A stretch of DNA of 64,000 nt from the NCBI RefSeq assembly GCF_009733815.1, contig NZ_WNXY01000001.1:620001-684000 (forward strand), given 5' to 3'. The stretch's first letter is position 1, and every line of letters begins with the position of its first letter. Below the pieces are notes generated by a model. The model was not told the origin of the DNA. It saw only the letters and a program-made list of their open reading frames with translations, and ran no database searches. The stretch comes from Pseudactinotalea suaedae. Lineage in GTDB: Bacteria; Actinomycetota; Actinomycetes; Actinomycetales; Beutenbergiaceae. Positions 25,433 through 34,698 of the stretch are shown one piece after another. A program made the translations under genes and the position numbers.

Positions 25433-26359
25433 TCAGCCCTTGACGGAGCCGAGCATCACGCCGGACACGAAGTAGCGCTGGATGAAGGGGTAGACGCAGA
25501 TGATCGGCAGCACGGTGAGCACCATCGTCACGGCCTGCACGTTGGAGGCGATCTGCACGTTGTCCGTGCCCATGTCCTCCATGGACGTCGCGGCTGCGAG
25601 CAGGTTGCGGAGGTAGATCGTCACCGGGTAGAGCTCGGCCTTGTCCATGTAGAGGAAGGCAGCGAACCAGGAGTTCCAGAACGAGACGGCGTAGAACAGC
25701 ACCATGGTCGCGAGCACCGCCTTGCTCAACGGCAGCACGATACGAGCGAAGACGCCGTAGGTCGACAGCCCGTCGATCGAGGCGGCTTCCTCCAGGTCGG
25801 GAGGGAAGTTCTCGAAGAAGGACTTCATGATCAGCAGGTTGAAGACGCTGATCGCGTTCGGGATGACGATCGCCCAGATCGAGTTCTTGAAGCCGAGCGA
25901 GTTGATCAGCAGGTAGTTGGGGATCAGGCCACCGCTGAAGAACATCGTGAAGACCGCGATGCCGACGAAGAACGACCTGCCCTTCAGGTGCTTCTTCGCC
26001 AGGGCGTAGGCGAACGTGGTCGTCATCGCCATCGCGATCACGGTCGCCACCACGGTGTACACCACGGTGTTGCGGTAGTTGATCCAGAACATGTCGTCGC
26101 TCATCACGGCGGCGAACGTGGTGATGTTGAAGCCACGCGGGATGAGGTTGACCTGGCCGGCGGCGATCGCGCCCTCGGACGAGAACGCCTTGGCCACCAG
26201 GTTGACGAAGGGGTAGAGCGTGACGACGCAGACCAGGGCGAGGAAGGCGCCGTTGGCGTACTTGAAGACCTTGTAGCCGGTGGTCTCCTTGATCGTCCGC
26301 ATCGAGTTGCGCACGGCCGCCAGGTCGGGGACGTGAGCGGTCGGGTCGGTGGTCACCAC
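25433..26359 (-). CDS. Carbohydrate ABC transporter permease (LplC/YtcP type)
   Basis: A 308-residue permease with six predicted helices and the EAA loop EAASIDGLSTYGVFARIVLPLSKAV that contacts the ATPase. It ends ...YFVSGVMLGSVKG, the usual C-terminus of this family. The start is GTG 26359, or the adjacent GTG at 26356 that makes a GTGA overlap with the preceding permease. No ATP-binding subunit gene is in the locus. Confidence 0.9.
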   Translation of the reverse strand: MVTTDPTAHVPDLAAVRNSMRTIKETTGYKVFKYANGAFLALVCVVTLYPFVNLVAKAFSSEGAIAAGQVNLIPRGFNITTFAAVMSDDMFWINYRNTVVYTVVATVIAMAMTTTFAYALAKKHLKGRSFFVGIAVFTMFFSGGLIPNYLLINSLGFKNSIWAIVIPNAISVFNLLIMKSFFENFPPDLEEAASIDGLSTYGVFARIVLPLSKAVLATMVLFYAVSFWNSWFAAFLYMDKAELYPVTIYLRNLLAAATSMEDMGTDNVQIASNVQAVTMVLTVLPIICVYPFIQRYFVSGVMLGSVKG

Positions 26360-27354
26360 AGCGAGCTCCCTACGAGGCGACGCGAGATCGCGTTGGCGGA
26401 CAGGACCAGAGTGAGGCCGATGATCGCCTCGAAGAGGCCGATCGCGGTCGAGTACGAATAGCTGCCCGAGGCGATGCCGACCCGGTAGAGGTAGGTCGAG
26501 ATGACGTCAGCCGTGGGGTAGAGCAGCGGGTTGTAGAGCAGCAGGATCTTCTCGAACCCCACCGCCAGGAACGAGCCGATGTTGAGGATCAGCAGCACCA
26601 TCATCGTCGGCCGGATCCCTGGGAGCGTGATGTGCCACGTCTGCTGCCAGCGGTTGGCACCGTCGATGCGCGCGGCCTCGTACAGCTGGTCGTCGATCGT
26701 GGTGAGCGCGGCGAGGTAGAGGATCGTTCCCCACCCGACGGTCTGCCAGATCTCCGATCCCACGTAGATGGTGCGGAACCAGTCGGGCATCTGCATGAAC
26801 GAGATGGCGTCGCTGCCCACGGCGCGGATGATCTGGTTGATCGTGCCGTCGAGCGAGGTCAGCTGCAGCACGATGCCGGCCACGATGACGATCGACATGA
26901 AGTGCGGCAGGTAGGTGATCGTCTGCACGGCCCGCTTGAAGCGGCGCGACCGGACCTCGTTCAGCAGCAGCGCCAGCACGATCGGCAGCGGGAACACGAT
27001 GAGGAGGGTGAGCGCCCCCAGGATCAGGGTGTTGCTGAAGACGCGCCAGAACGTGGGGTCGTTCCAGAACATCTCGAAGTAGTAGAAGCCCACCCAGTAG
27101 TCGCCGAAGAGCGAGCCACCCGGTCGGAACCTGCGGAAGGCGATGATGTTCCCGGCCATCGGCAGGTAGCGGAAGATGACGAGGAACACGACCGGCAGGA
27201 TCAGGAAGGTGTAGAGCCGCCAGTCCTTGCGCAGCGCGTCACGCCAGCTCTGCCCGCTGCGACGACGACGACGCCGTTCCTTGATCGGTGGCGCGACGGT
27301 CTCGAGCCCGCTGGTGTTGCGGGAGCTCGCGTCGATGGTCAGGTCGGTGGTCAT
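26353..27354 (-). CDS. Carbohydrate ABC transporter permease (LplB/YteP type)
   Basis: A 333-residue permease with a basic, Ser/Arg-rich N-terminal tail (RRRRRSGQSWRDALRKDW) and six helices. The EAA loop is LYEAARIDGANRWQQTWHITLPGIRPT. It overlaps the GH3 stop by ATGA and the next permease by 4-7 nt, so the transporter halves are made together. It pairs with the LplC-type permease. Confidence 0.9.
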   Translation of the reverse strand: MTTDLTIDASSRNTSGLETVAPPIKERRRRRRSGQSWRDALRKDWRLYTFLILPVVFLVIFRYLPMAGNIIAFRRFRPGGSLFGDYWVGFYYFEMFWNDPTFWRVFSNTLILGALTLLIVFPLPIVLALLLNEVRSRRFKRAVQTITYLPHFMSIVIVAGIVLQLTSLDGTINQIIRAVGSDAISFMQMPDWFRTIYVGSEIWQTVGWGTILYLAALTTIDDQLYEAARIDGANRWQQTWHITLPGIRPTMMVLLILNIGSFLAVGFEKILLLYNPLLYPTADVISTYLYRVGIASGSYSYSTAIGLFEAIIGLTLVLSANAISRRLVGSSLW

Positions 27355-29669
27355 CGTCCCTCCACACGTGCGGTGGTGCGCAGCCGTCGGTCCCCGCCGA
27401 GGGTGCGCTCCGTGCCGACGAGTCGCAGCGGCAGCGTGGCCACCACGTCCTCGCTCGAGCGGGACAGCCGGAGCTCCACGTCGCCCGGTTCGACGATGCG
27501 GTCACCTCGGCGTCCCGTGAAGCTCGTCATGTCGGCAGGTACCTCGAACGTGACCGTCGAGGACTCACCGGGTTCCAGCGGCACCCGGGCGAACCCGATC
27601 AACCTGTTCTCGGGTCGCGTCACCTGCGCGGCGCGGTCGTGCAGGTACAGCTGCACGACCTCGGCGCCGTCTCGGCTCCCGGTGTTGCGGACGGTGACGC
27701 TGACCTCGACGACGCCGTCGACATGCCAGTCGGTGACGTCGTTCACGACCTGGGCGCCGCTCCACTCGAAGCTCGTGTAGCTCAGGCCGTGCCCGAACGC
27801 GTAGGCGGGGGTGGGGTCGATGTTGCTGACGGGGGAGCGCCGGCCCAGCGGCGGGTTGAGGTAGGTCGAGGGCTGCGCCCCTGCCTCGCGCGGCAGCGAG
27901 AGCGGGAGCCTGCCCGAGGGTGCGATCTCACCGGTGAGGATCTCGGCGATCGCCTCGCCGCCCTGCTGCCCGGGGAAGAAGGCCTGGACGATGCCGGCGA
28001 CGCCGTCGAGCAGACCGCCCAGGGCGTAGGGCCGCCCGGTGAGCAGGACGACCACGACCGGCGTGCCGGTCGCCACCAGTGCCTCGATCAGCTCCGCCTG
28101 CACGCCCGGGAGACGGAGGTCGGTCGCGTCGCAGCCTTCACCCGAGGTGCCACGACCGAACAGGCCGGCGCGGTCACCGACGGCGACCACGCAGACCTCG
28201 GCGTCGGCGGCGAGAGCGACCGCCTCGGCGAACCCGGACGTGTCGGGGTCCATGACGTCGCACCCCCGCGCATACCTGACGTCGGTGCGCCCGGCCAGCG
28301 CCTCACGAACCGTGGGGATCTCGACGCCCACCTCGGCACCGAAACGGACACCGACGTGCGCCGGGAAGGAGTAGCAACCGAGCATCGCGTAGGGGTCGTC
28401 GGCGAGCGGACCCACCAGCGCGACCGACCCGCCGGCGGCCAGCGGCAGCACGTGGTCGCGGTTCTCGACCAGCACGACGGCCTGACGGGCCAGGCGCAGC
28501 GCGAGCTCGACACCGGTCGGGTCGTCGAGAACCACCGGACCCGTCACCTCGGGCGACCAGTCGCCGTCGAGCAGCCCCAGCTCGGCCTTCTGCGTCAGCA
28601 CCCGCAGCGCTGCGCGATCGACCAGGTCCTCGGAGACCCGGCCCTCGCGCACCTCGGCGAGCAGCGGCCCGACATAGGCGTCACCGGAGGGGAGCTCCAC
28701 ATCGACGCCCGCGCGCAGCGCTGCGCCGGCAGCCTCACCCGTGGTCGCAGCGACCCGGTGCTGGGTCTCCAGGAACCGCACGCCGAAGTAGTCGGCCACG
28801 ACGACCCCGTCGAAGCCCCACTCGCCGCGCAGGAGGTCGGTCAGCAGCTCGTCGTTGGCTGCTGCGGGGACGCCGTCGATCTCGGAGTAGGAGTGCATCA
28901 CCGACCGGACACGCCCCTCGCGCACGGCCATCTCGAACGGCGGGAGGATGACGTCGGCCAGCTCGCGGGGACCCATGCTCACCGGTGCGAGGTTCCGGCC
29001 GGCACGGGAGGCGGAGTAGCCGGCGAAGTGCTTGAGCGTCGCGACGATGCCGGTGCTCTGCAGGCCCTTCACGTAGGCGGTCCCGATCGTGCCCACGAGG
29101 TAGGGGTCCTCGCCGATCGTCTCCTCGACGCGCCCCCAGCGGTAGTCACGGGTCACGTCGAGCACGGGAGCCAGACCCTGGTGGATCCCCGCGGCGCGCA
29201 TGGTGGCACCGATCTGGGTGGCCATCTCCTCGACGAGCTCGGGGTCGAAGGTGGCGCCCCAGGACGGCGGAACCGGGTAGCAGGTGGCCTGCCACGCGGC
29301 GAATCCGGCCAGGCACTCCTCGTGAACGAGGGCGGGGATGCCGAAGCGGTTCGCCGCCATGATCTGCCGCTGCGCGGAGGCGAGCGCTCGGGCACCGACC
29401 TCGGGTGCCACCGGGCTGGTGCCGAAGGGGCGGGTCAGCTGACCCAGGCCGCCCTCGATGGCCCTGTCCCAGTCGACGTCGCCGGTCATCTTCGACTGCT
29501 GGGGCGCGACGTCGCCCTCGGCACTGGAGTTCACCCAGAGCCCGACGAGCTGGGAGAGCTTCTCCTCCAGCGTCATCTCGGCCAGCAGCAGCGCAGCGCG
29601 CTCAGCGGGTGAGCGGTGCTGGTCGTGCCACGGGCTGCTCGTGGCGATGCCCTGCGTGCTGGACGCCAT
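27351..29669 (-). CDS. GH3-family beta-glycosidase (glucosidase/xylosidase-like)
   Basis: A 772-residue GH3 enzyme. The (beta/alpha)8 domain has LVHEECLAG, GRVEETIGEDPYLVG and ATLKHFAGYS. The nucleophile Asp lies in GVVVADYFGV, where most family members read SDW. The second alpha/beta domain and a C-terminal FnIII-like domain are complete. No signal peptide is present, so the product is cytoplasmic. ATG 29669 has GAAGGAGT 3 nt upstream. It is the first gene of the operon, downstream of operator-like sites. The exact sugar specificity is not readable. Confidence 0.9.
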   Translation of the reverse strand: MASSTQGIATSSPWHDQHRSPAERAALLLAEMTLEEKLSQLVGLWVNSSAEGDVAPQQSKMTGDVDWDRAIEGGLGQLTRPFGTSPVAPEVGARALASAQRQIMAANRFGIPALVHEECLAGFAAWQATCYPVPPSWGATFDPELVEEMATQIGATMRAAGIHQGLAPVLDVTRDYRWGRVEETIGEDPYLVGTIGTAYVKGLQSTGIVATLKHFAGYSASRAGRNLAPVSMGPRELADVILPPFEMAVREGRVRSVMHSYSEIDGVPAAANDELLTDLLRGEWGFDGVVVADYFGVRFLETQHRVAATTGEAAGAALRAGVDVELPSGDAYVGPLLAEVREGRVSEDLVDRAALRVLTQKAELGLLDGDWSPEVTGPVVLDDPTGVELALRLARQAVVLVENRDHVLPLAAGGSVALVGPLADDPYAMLGCYSFPAHVGVRFGAEVGVEIPTVREALAGRTDVRYARGCDVMDPDTSGFAEAVALAADAEVCVVAVGDRAGLFGRGTSGEGCDATDLRLPGVQAELIEALVATGTPVVVVLLTGRPYALGGLLDGVAGIVQAFFPGQQGGEAIAEILTGEIAPSGRLPLSLPREAGAQPSTYLNPPLGRRSPVSNIDPTPAYAFGHGLSYTSFEWSGAQVVNDVTDWHVDGVVEVSVTVRNTGSRDGAEVVQLYLHDRAAQVTRPENRLIGFARVPLEPGESSTVTFEVPADMTSFTGRRGDRIVEPGDVELRLSRSSEDVVATLPLRLVGTERTLGGDRRLRTTARVEGR

Positions 29670-29685
29670 CGGACTCCTTCGTCGG

Positions 29686-29705
29686 CGAGCACGACACCGT
29701 GCTCG
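29686..29705 (-). other. Short hairpin in the GH3 operon leader
   Basis: CGAGCAC (29686-29692) pairs with GTGCTCG (29699-29705) around a 6-nt loop. It lies between the operator-like sites and the Shine-Dalgarno of the GH3 gene. It may stabilise the mRNA, and its function is unknown. Confidence 0.35.
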
Positions 29706-29708
29706 ATC

Positions 29709-29723
29709 TTCGCAACTATCGAC
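29709..29723 (-). promoter_or_regulatory. Operator-like site 1 (GTCGATAGTTGCGAA)
   Basis: Read on the minus strand this is GTCGATAGTTGCGAA. It matches site 3 in front of the LacI-family gene at 13 of 15 positions. It lies 40 nt upstream of the GH3 start codon, a good position for repression. Confidence 0.5.
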
Positions 29724-29729
29724 GTCAGC

Positions 29730-29745
29730 GCCGATAGTCACCGAA
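29730..29745 (+). promoter_or_regulatory. Operator-like site 2 (GCCGATAGTCACCGAA)
   Basis: This shares CGATAGT and the closing CGAA with site 1 in the same divergent region. It is a weaker match with a 1-nt longer spacing. It may be a second binding site of the adjacent LacI-type regulator. Confidence 0.35.
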
Positions 29746-29828
29746 AGTAGCCATCGGAGCGAGCCACGTCAAGCCCCCGGGCACGGGCGCCACGAACGGC
29801 GCGCCACCGGCCACCGGTGCTAACCTCC

Positions 29829-29843
29829 GTCGAAAGTTGCGAC
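29829..29843 (+). promoter_or_regulatory. Operator-like site 3 (GTCGAAAGTTGCGAC) before the LacI-type gene
   Basis: This is an imperfect dyad, with GTCG and CGAC ends, located 34 nt upstream of the regulator's start codon. It is nearly identical to site 1, which argues for autoregulation together with control of the GH3 operon. Confidence 0.5.
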
Positions 29844-29876
29844 GCCGCCGCGCCGCCCAGGTGGATGGAGTGCCTC

Positions 29877-30899
29877 ATGACGGACAAGGCCGTCGTGCCG
29901 ACCCGCGCGACGATCGGCGTGATCGCCGAAGAGGCGGGTGTGTCGGTGCCGACCGTCTCGAAGGTGCTCAACGGCCGGCCGGACGTCTCGGCGCAGACCC
30001 GCGAGCGCGTGGAGACCGTGCTCGCACGACACAGCTACCGGCGGCGCAGCCGCGGGCCTGCCCGCAGCGGGCCGCCGTTGATCGACCTGTGCTTCCACGA
30101 GCTCGGCACCGAGTGGGGCCTGGAGATCATCCAGGGCGTCGAACGAGCGGCGTCGGACCTCGGGGTCGGCGTGGTGCTGACCGAGCTGGGTGGCAAGCAC
30201 CGCCCGGAGCAGGAGTGGCTCGACGCCGTGCTGGCGAGGCGTCCGCTGGGCGTGCTGCTCGTGATGTCGAGCCTCAGCGCCGCGCAGCGGCATCAGCTGG
30301 AGTCCCGTTCGATCCCGTTCGTGGTGATCGACACCGAGGGTGAGCCCCCGAAGGACGTGCCGACCGTCGGGTCGAACAACTGGAACGGCGGCTTCGCCGC
30401 GACGCAGCACCTGCTCGAGCTCGGGCACCGGCGGATCGGCATGATCTCGGGGCCCGACGACGTGCTCTGCTCGCGTGCGCGGGTCGACGGATACCGCTCC
30501 GCCCACGCCGAGGCGGGTGTTCCGTACGACCCCCAGCTGGTCCGCTGGGGCAACTTCGACGCCGGCAAGGGATACGTGCACGGCCGGGACCTGATGATGC
30601 TGCCCGACAGGCCGACCGCCGTCTTCGCCGGATCCGACGTGCAGGCGCTCGGCGTGATGCGCGCAGCCCGCGAGCTCGAGCTCCGCATCCCCGAGGACCT
30701 GTCGGTCGTCGGCTACGACAACCTGCCGCTGACCGAGTGGCTCGGGATCACCACGATCGAGCAGCCGCTGCGGGCGATGGCCCGCACCGCCACCCAGATG
30801 CTCGTGGCGCTCGCTCGGGGCGAGGAGCCACCGCTGCGCCGCGTCGACCTCGCGACGCGACTCGTGACGCGAGAGACCACCGCCGCACCGCTCGCCTGA
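29877..30899 (+). CDS. LacI-family transcriptional regulator of the saccharide locus
   Basis: A 340-residue regulator. The helix-turn-helix lies at residues 12-35 (IGVIAEEAGVSVPTVSKVLNGRPDVS). A periplasmic-binding-like sensor domain follows (RRIGMISGPDD, LSVVGYDNLPLTEWLGITTIEQPLRAM). ATG 29877 has a GGAG 8 nt upstream. The gene is divergent from the GH3-ABC-GH42 operon, and matching operator-like sites sit before both, so it probably represses the locus until an oligosaccharide binds. The inducer is unknown. Confidence 0.92.
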   Translation: MTDKAVVPTRATIGVIAEEAGVSVPTVSKVLNGRPDVSAQTRERVETVLARHSYRRRSRGPARSGPPLIDLCFHELGTEWGLEIIQGVERAASDLGVGVVLTELGGKHRPEQEWLDAVLARRPLGVLLVMSSLSAAQRHQLESRSIPFVVIDTEGEPPKDVPTVGSNNWNGGFAATQHLLELGHRRIGMISGPDDVLCSRARVDGYRSAHAEAGVPYDPQLVRWGNFDAGKGYVHGRDLMMLPDRPTAVFAGSDVQALGVMRAARELELRIPEDLSVVGYDNLPLTEWLGITTIEQPLRAMARTATQMLVALARGEEPPLRRVDLATRLVTRETTAAPLA

Positions 30900-30926
30900 G
30901 CCCCGGACTGTGATGAGGTGGGCTCC

Positions 30927-31574
30927 GTGACTTCTGAGACCTCGCTCACGACCGTCGTGCTCGACCTGGGCAACGTGCTGATCGGATGGGACCCGCGCCG
31001 CATCTGGTCGCGGACGCTGTCCGAGGAGGAGATCGAGACGTTCCTGACGGAGTCGGGCTTCGTCGAGCTCAACCACGCGATGGACGGCGGACGCACGTAC
31101 GCCGACGCGCGTGCCGAGATGTCCGCGCGCGCGCCGCATCACGTGACGACTCTGGACGCCTACTGGCACGCGTTCCCCGAGGCGCTGATCGGCCCGGTCC
31201 CCGGCACCGCCGAGCTGGTGTCCGAGCTCGCCGACCTCGGGATCCGGCTGCTCGGCCTGACCAACTGGTCGGCCGAGACGATCCACCACGCCCCGGCCGC
31301 TGCGCCGGCGATCGCGATGCTCGAGGACCTGCTGGTCTCGGGCCACGAGGGTCTCGCGAAGCCCGACCCTGCCATCTTCGAGCTCCTGATCGAGCGCTAC
31401 GACCTCGTGCCCGAGCAGACGTTGTTCGTCGACGACGTCGCCGCCAACGTCGAGGCCGCCCGCTCGGTGGGTCTGCACGCCCATCTGTTCACCGGTGCCG
31501 AGGGTCTCCGCGGCGAGCTGCGGTCGCACGGTGTCGAGGTCGCGATGGCGCCCGCCGGCGTCGAGCCTTCCTAG
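30927..31574 (+). CDS. HAD-family phosphatase (YihX-like)
   Basis: A 215-residue HAD hydrolase. Motif I is VVLDLGNVLIGWD, as in YihX-like sugar phosphatases (D-x-G-N-V). Motif II is LTNWS, motif III is the Lys in AKPDPAIFE, and motif IV is FVDDVAANV. GTG 30927 follows GAGGTGGG; an in-frame GTG at 30918 is an alternative. The substrate is unknown. Its TAG stop forms the start of a -10 box for fmt. Confidence 0.85.
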   Translation: MTSETSLTTVVLDLGNVLIGWDPRRIWSRTLSEEEIETFLTESGFVELNHAMDGGRTYADARAEMSARAPHHVTTLDAYWHAFPEALIGPVPGTAELVSELADLGIRLLGLTNWSAETIHHAPAAAPAIAMLEDLLVSGHEGLAKPDPAIFELLIERYDLVPEQTLFVDDVAANVEAARSVGLHAHLFTGAEGLRGELRSHGVEVAMAPAGVEPS

Positions 31575-31577
31575 ACT
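31572..31577 (+). promoter_or_regulatory. -10 box for leaderless fmt (TAGACT)
   Basis: TAGACT ends 7 nt before the fmt GTG. The first three bases are the stop codon of the HAD gene. No Shine-Dalgarno is present. Confidence 0.5.
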
Positions 31578-31584
31578 GCTCGAC

Positions 31585-32538
31585 GTGCGTGTGCTGTTCG
31601 CGGGGACTCCCGCCGTCGCGGTCCCTGCCCTGGAGGCGCTGCTGGCCTCCGACCACGAGGTCGTGGGTGTGCTCACACGACCCCCTGCACCGGTGGGCCG
31701 CAGGCGCGTGCTGACGCCGAGCCCCGTGCACGAGCGTGCCGAGCGCGCCGGCCTCCGGGTGGTGACGTCGAGCCGGCCGCACGCCGAGGAGACGCTGGCG
31801 CAGCTGCGCGACCTCGACATCGAGGTGGCCGCCGTGGTGGCCTACGGGGCGCTGCTGCGCGAGCCCGCGCTGTCGCTGCCGCCGCACGGCTGGATCAACC
31901 TGCACTTCTCGTTGCTGCCGGCGTGGCGCGGGGCCGCACCCGTGCAGCACGCGCTCATGGCCGGTGACGAGGTCACCGGCGCCTCGACGTTCCAGATCGA
32001 GGCGGGGCTGGACACGGGACCGGTGCTGGGCACGATGACCGAGACGATCACGCCGACCGACACCGCCGGGACGTTGCTGGACCGGCTCGCCCACGCGGGA
32101 GCGCCGCTGCTGGTCTCGACGCTCGACGCGATCGCGAACGGCAGCGCCCAGCCGCAACCACAGCCCTCCGACGGCGTCTCGCTGGCGCCGCAGATCACGT
32201 CAGCGGACGCCGAGATCGACTGGCGGCTCCCGAGCCACGTCGTCGACCGCCGCATCCGCGGCCTGACGCCGGCGCCCGGCGCCTGGACCACCCACCATGG
32301 CGAACGCTTCAAGATCGGCCCGGTGATCCCCACCATGCTGCGCATCTTCGTCCCGCCCGGCGCCGTCATGGCGAACGGCGACGGCGGCGTGCTGGTCGGC
32401 ACCGCCAGCGCCCCCGTGCGGCTGACCCAGATCGCCCCGCCGGGCAAGCCCTGGATGGACGCCACCGCGTGGGCCCGGGGTGCCCGGCTCGCGGACGGGT
32501 GGCGGTTCGACGTCGCGGAGGAGGTGACCGATGCCTGA
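31585..32538 (+). CDS. fmt: Methionyl-tRNA formyltransferase
   Basis: A 317-residue Fmt that formylates initiator Met-tRNA with 10-formyl-THF. RVLFAGTPAVAVPALEALL at the N-terminus and NLHFSLLPAWRGAAPVQHALMAGD carry the formyl-THF site. The C-terminal OB-like domain (RGLTPAPGAWTT) binds tRNA. GTG 31585 starts right after the -10 box and gives the family N-terminus. It overlaps rsmB. Confidence 0.95.
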   Translation: MRVLFAGTPAVAVPALEALLASDHEVVGVLTRPPAPVGRRRVLTPSPVHERAERAGLRVVTSSRPHAEETLAQLRDLDIEVAAVVAYGALLREPALSLPPHGWINLHFSLLPAWRGAAPVQHALMAGDEVTGASTFQIEAGLDTGPVLGTMTETITPTDTAGTLLDRLAHAGAPLLVSTLDAIANGSAQPQPQPSDGVSLAPQITSADAEIDWRLPSHVVDRRIRGLTPAPGAWTTHHGERFKIGPVIPTMLRIFVPPGAVMANGDGGVLVGTASAPVRLTQIAPPGKPWMDATAWARGARLADGWRFDVAEEVTDA

Positions 32539-34000
32539 GCAGCCTCGACGACCCGGCGGTCGCGGCCGAGGGCCTCGCCGCGAGGACCGGCAGCGCTCCC
32601 AGAGCCGGCCGAGCGAGCGCGCCCGTGGGGCGGACCCGGCACGCCGCGCCGCGTTCGACACGCTGCGTGCGGTCGCCGAGTCCGACTCCTATGCGAACCT
32701 CGTGCTCCCACCGATGCTCACCGAGCGCGGGATCCGCGGCCGCGACGCCGCCTTCGCCACCGAGCTCACCTACGGCACCTTGCGCCTGCAGGGCCGGTAC
32801 GACGCGATCCTCGCGCTGGCGGGCAGACGGGACCCGCAGGGCCTGGATGCGCCCCTGCTCGACGTGCTCCGTCTCGGTGCGCACCAGCTGCTCGGGATGA
32901 GGGTGCCGGACCACGCGGCCGTCTCGGAGACCGTCGGGCTCGCCCGGTCGGTGTGCGGCGCAGGCCCCAGTCAGCTGGCGAACGCCGTGCTGCGACGGGT
33001 CGCCGAGCGCGACCTGGACGGGTGGCTGGCCGAGATCACGGCCGGGACCGAGGATCCCACCGAGCGCCTGGCGCTCACCAGCTCGCACCCGGGGTGGATC
33101 GTCCGGGCGATGCGGCAGTCGCTGGCGATGACGCTTGCCGGCGCCGACGACCTGGAGGACCTGCTGGCGGCCGACAACGCCGCACCGGCCGTGACGATCG
33201 CCGTCCGGCCCGGTCTCGCCGAGCGGGGCGACGTGCCCGAGGACGCCGCGCCCGGCGCCTACGCGAGCACGGCGCGCGTGCTCGCCGGCGGCGACCCGGG
33301 TGCGCTGGCCTCGGTGCGCACCGGCCGTGTCGGCGTCCAGGACGAGGGGAGCCAGCTCGTGGCGCTCGCTCTCGCGGCCGCACCGCTCGAGGGCTCGGAC
33401 TCGCGGTGGTTGGACCTGTGCGCAGGTCCGGGCGGCAAGGCCGCCCTGCTGGCTGCGCTGCTGGGCGAGCGGGCGCCCGACGGCGTCCTGGTCGCCAACG
33501 AGGTCTCGCCCCACCGGGCGCGGCTGGTCGAGCAGGCTGTCGCTGCGGCGACCGACGTCGTCGACGTCCAGGTCCGGGTCGGTGACGGCCGTGAGCTCGG
33601 CGACCTCGAGCCCGAGCGCTACGACCGGGTCCTGGTCGACGCGCCGTGCACGGGTCTCGGCGCGCTCCGCCGTCGGCCCGAGTCGCGGTGGCGGCGCCAG
33701 CCTGCCGACCTCGCCGGGCTCAGCCCGCTCCAGCGTGACCTGCTGGACTCGGCGATCGCGGCGACCCGGCTCGGTGGGCTGATCGCCTACGTGACCTGCT
33801 CGCCGCACCTGGCCGAGACGCGACTGGTGGTCGAGGACGTCACCCGGAAGGCGGCCGTCGAGGTGCTGGACGCCACGGCTGTGCTCGCCGAGATCTCGCT
33901 CAGTGAGGTGTCGGGGCAAGAGGGCCCGTTCGTCCAGCTGTGGCCGCACCGGCACGGCACCGATGCCATGTTCCTGGCGCTGCTGCGGCGCACCGGCTGA
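32531..34000 (+). CDS. rsmB: 16S rRNA m5C967 methyltransferase RsmB
   Basis: A 489-residue methyltransferase with an N-terminal NusB-like RNA-binding domain (RRAAFDTLRAVAESDSYANL) and a C-terminal SAM domain. Motif I is LDLCAGPGGKAA. The two cysteines for catalysis and release are in DAPCTGLGALRRRPE and VTCSPHLAET. A basic, disordered tail of about 35 residues precedes the domain. It overlaps fmt by 8 nt, the usual order. Confidence 0.94.
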   Translation: MPEQPRRPGGRGRGPRREDRQRSQSRPSERARGADPARRAAFDTLRAVAESDSYANLVLPPMLTERGIRGRDAAFATELTYGTLRLQGRYDAILALAGRRDPQGLDAPLLDVLRLGAHQLLGMRVPDHAAVSETVGLARSVCGAGPSQLANAVLRRVAERDLDGWLAEITAGTEDPTERLALTSSHPGWIVRAMRQSLAMTLAGADDLEDLLAADNAAPAVTIAVRPGLAERGDVPEDAAPGAYASTARVLAGGDPGALASVRTGRVGVQDEGSQLVALALAAAPLEGSDSRWLDLCAGPGGKAALLAALLGERAPDGVLVANEVSPHRARLVEQAVAAATDVVDVQVRVGDGRELGDLEPERYDRVLVDAPCTGLGALRRRPESRWRRQPADLAGLSPLQRDLLDSAIAATRLGGLIAYVTCSPHLAETRLVVEDVTRKAAVEVLDATAVLAEISLSEVSGQEGPFVQLWPHRHGTDAMFLALLRRTG

Positions 34001-34011
34001 TTCTCGCTGGG

Positions 34012-34017
34012 TAGGCT
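34012..34017 (+). promoter_or_regulatory. -10 box for leaderless rpe (TAGGCT)
   Basis: TAGGCT is 6 nt before the rpe GTG start and no Shine-Dalgarno is visible. Confidence 0.55.
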
Positions 34018-34023
34018 CGCCTC

Positions 34024-34698
34024 GTGCCCACGCCGCCCATCCTGATCTCGCCGAGCGTGCTCGACTCGGACCTGTCGAGGCTCTCCGAGGAGGTCGAGCG
34101 GATCACCTCGGCCGATCTCGTGCACCTCGACATCATGGACAACCACTTCGTGCCGAACCTGACGTTCGGGCTGCCGGTGGTGCAGCGGTTGCTCGAGCAC
34201 ACCTCCATGCGCGCCGACGTGCACCTGATGATCGAGAACCCCGACACCTGGGCTCCCGCGTACGCCGAGGCCGGCGCGGCGTCGGTGACGTTCCACGCCG
34301 AGGCCTCCCGCGCTCCGGTCAAGCTGGCCCGTGAGCTGCGCGCCAAGGGTGCGCGTGCGGGCATCGCGCTGCGGCCTGCGACCGGTGTGGAGCCGTTCCT
34401 GGACCTGCTGCCCGAGCTCGACATGGTGCTGGTGATGACGGTCGAGCCGGGTTTCGGTGGCCAGGCCTTCATCGACGGCGTGCTCCCGAAGATCCGACGC
34501 GCCCGCGCCGCGATCGACGAGCTCGACGCCGACATCTGGATCCAGGTCGACGGCGGCGTGACGCGCGAGACGATCGGACGTGCCGCCTCTGCCGGCGCGA
34601 ACGTGTTCGTGGCCGGCTCTGCGGTCTACCGGGCGGAGGACCCTGCCGCCGAGATCGCGTCGCTGCGCGAGCTCGCGTTGGCGGCGTGGTCGGCATGA
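34024..34698 (+). CDS. rpe: Ribulose-phosphate 3-epimerase
   Basis: A 224-residue TIM-barrel epimerase that interconverts ribulose 5-phosphate and xylulose 5-phosphate. [17 protein letters not shown] holds the metal His and catalytic Asp. [11 protein letters not shown] and IQVDGGV (second Asp) complete the site. The GTG start is immediately preceded by a -10 box. Confidence 0.96.
   Translation: MPTPPILISPSVLDSDLSRLSEEVERITSADLVHLDIMDNHFVPNLTFGLPVVQRLLEHTSMRADVHLMIENPDTWAPAYAEAGAASVTFHAEASRAPVKLARELRAKGARAGIALRPATGVEPFLDLLPELDMVLVMTVEPGFGGQAFIDGVLPKIRRARAAIDELDADIWIQVDGGVTRETIGRAASAGANVFVAGSAVYRAEDPAAEIASLRELALAAWSA

Noticed and set aside
23012-26461. Plus-strand frame of over 1,100 codons opposite the ABC transporter genes
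   Set aside because: The minus-strand genes are clear permease, binding-protein and DUF624 families. The plus frame has no domain and atypical composition.
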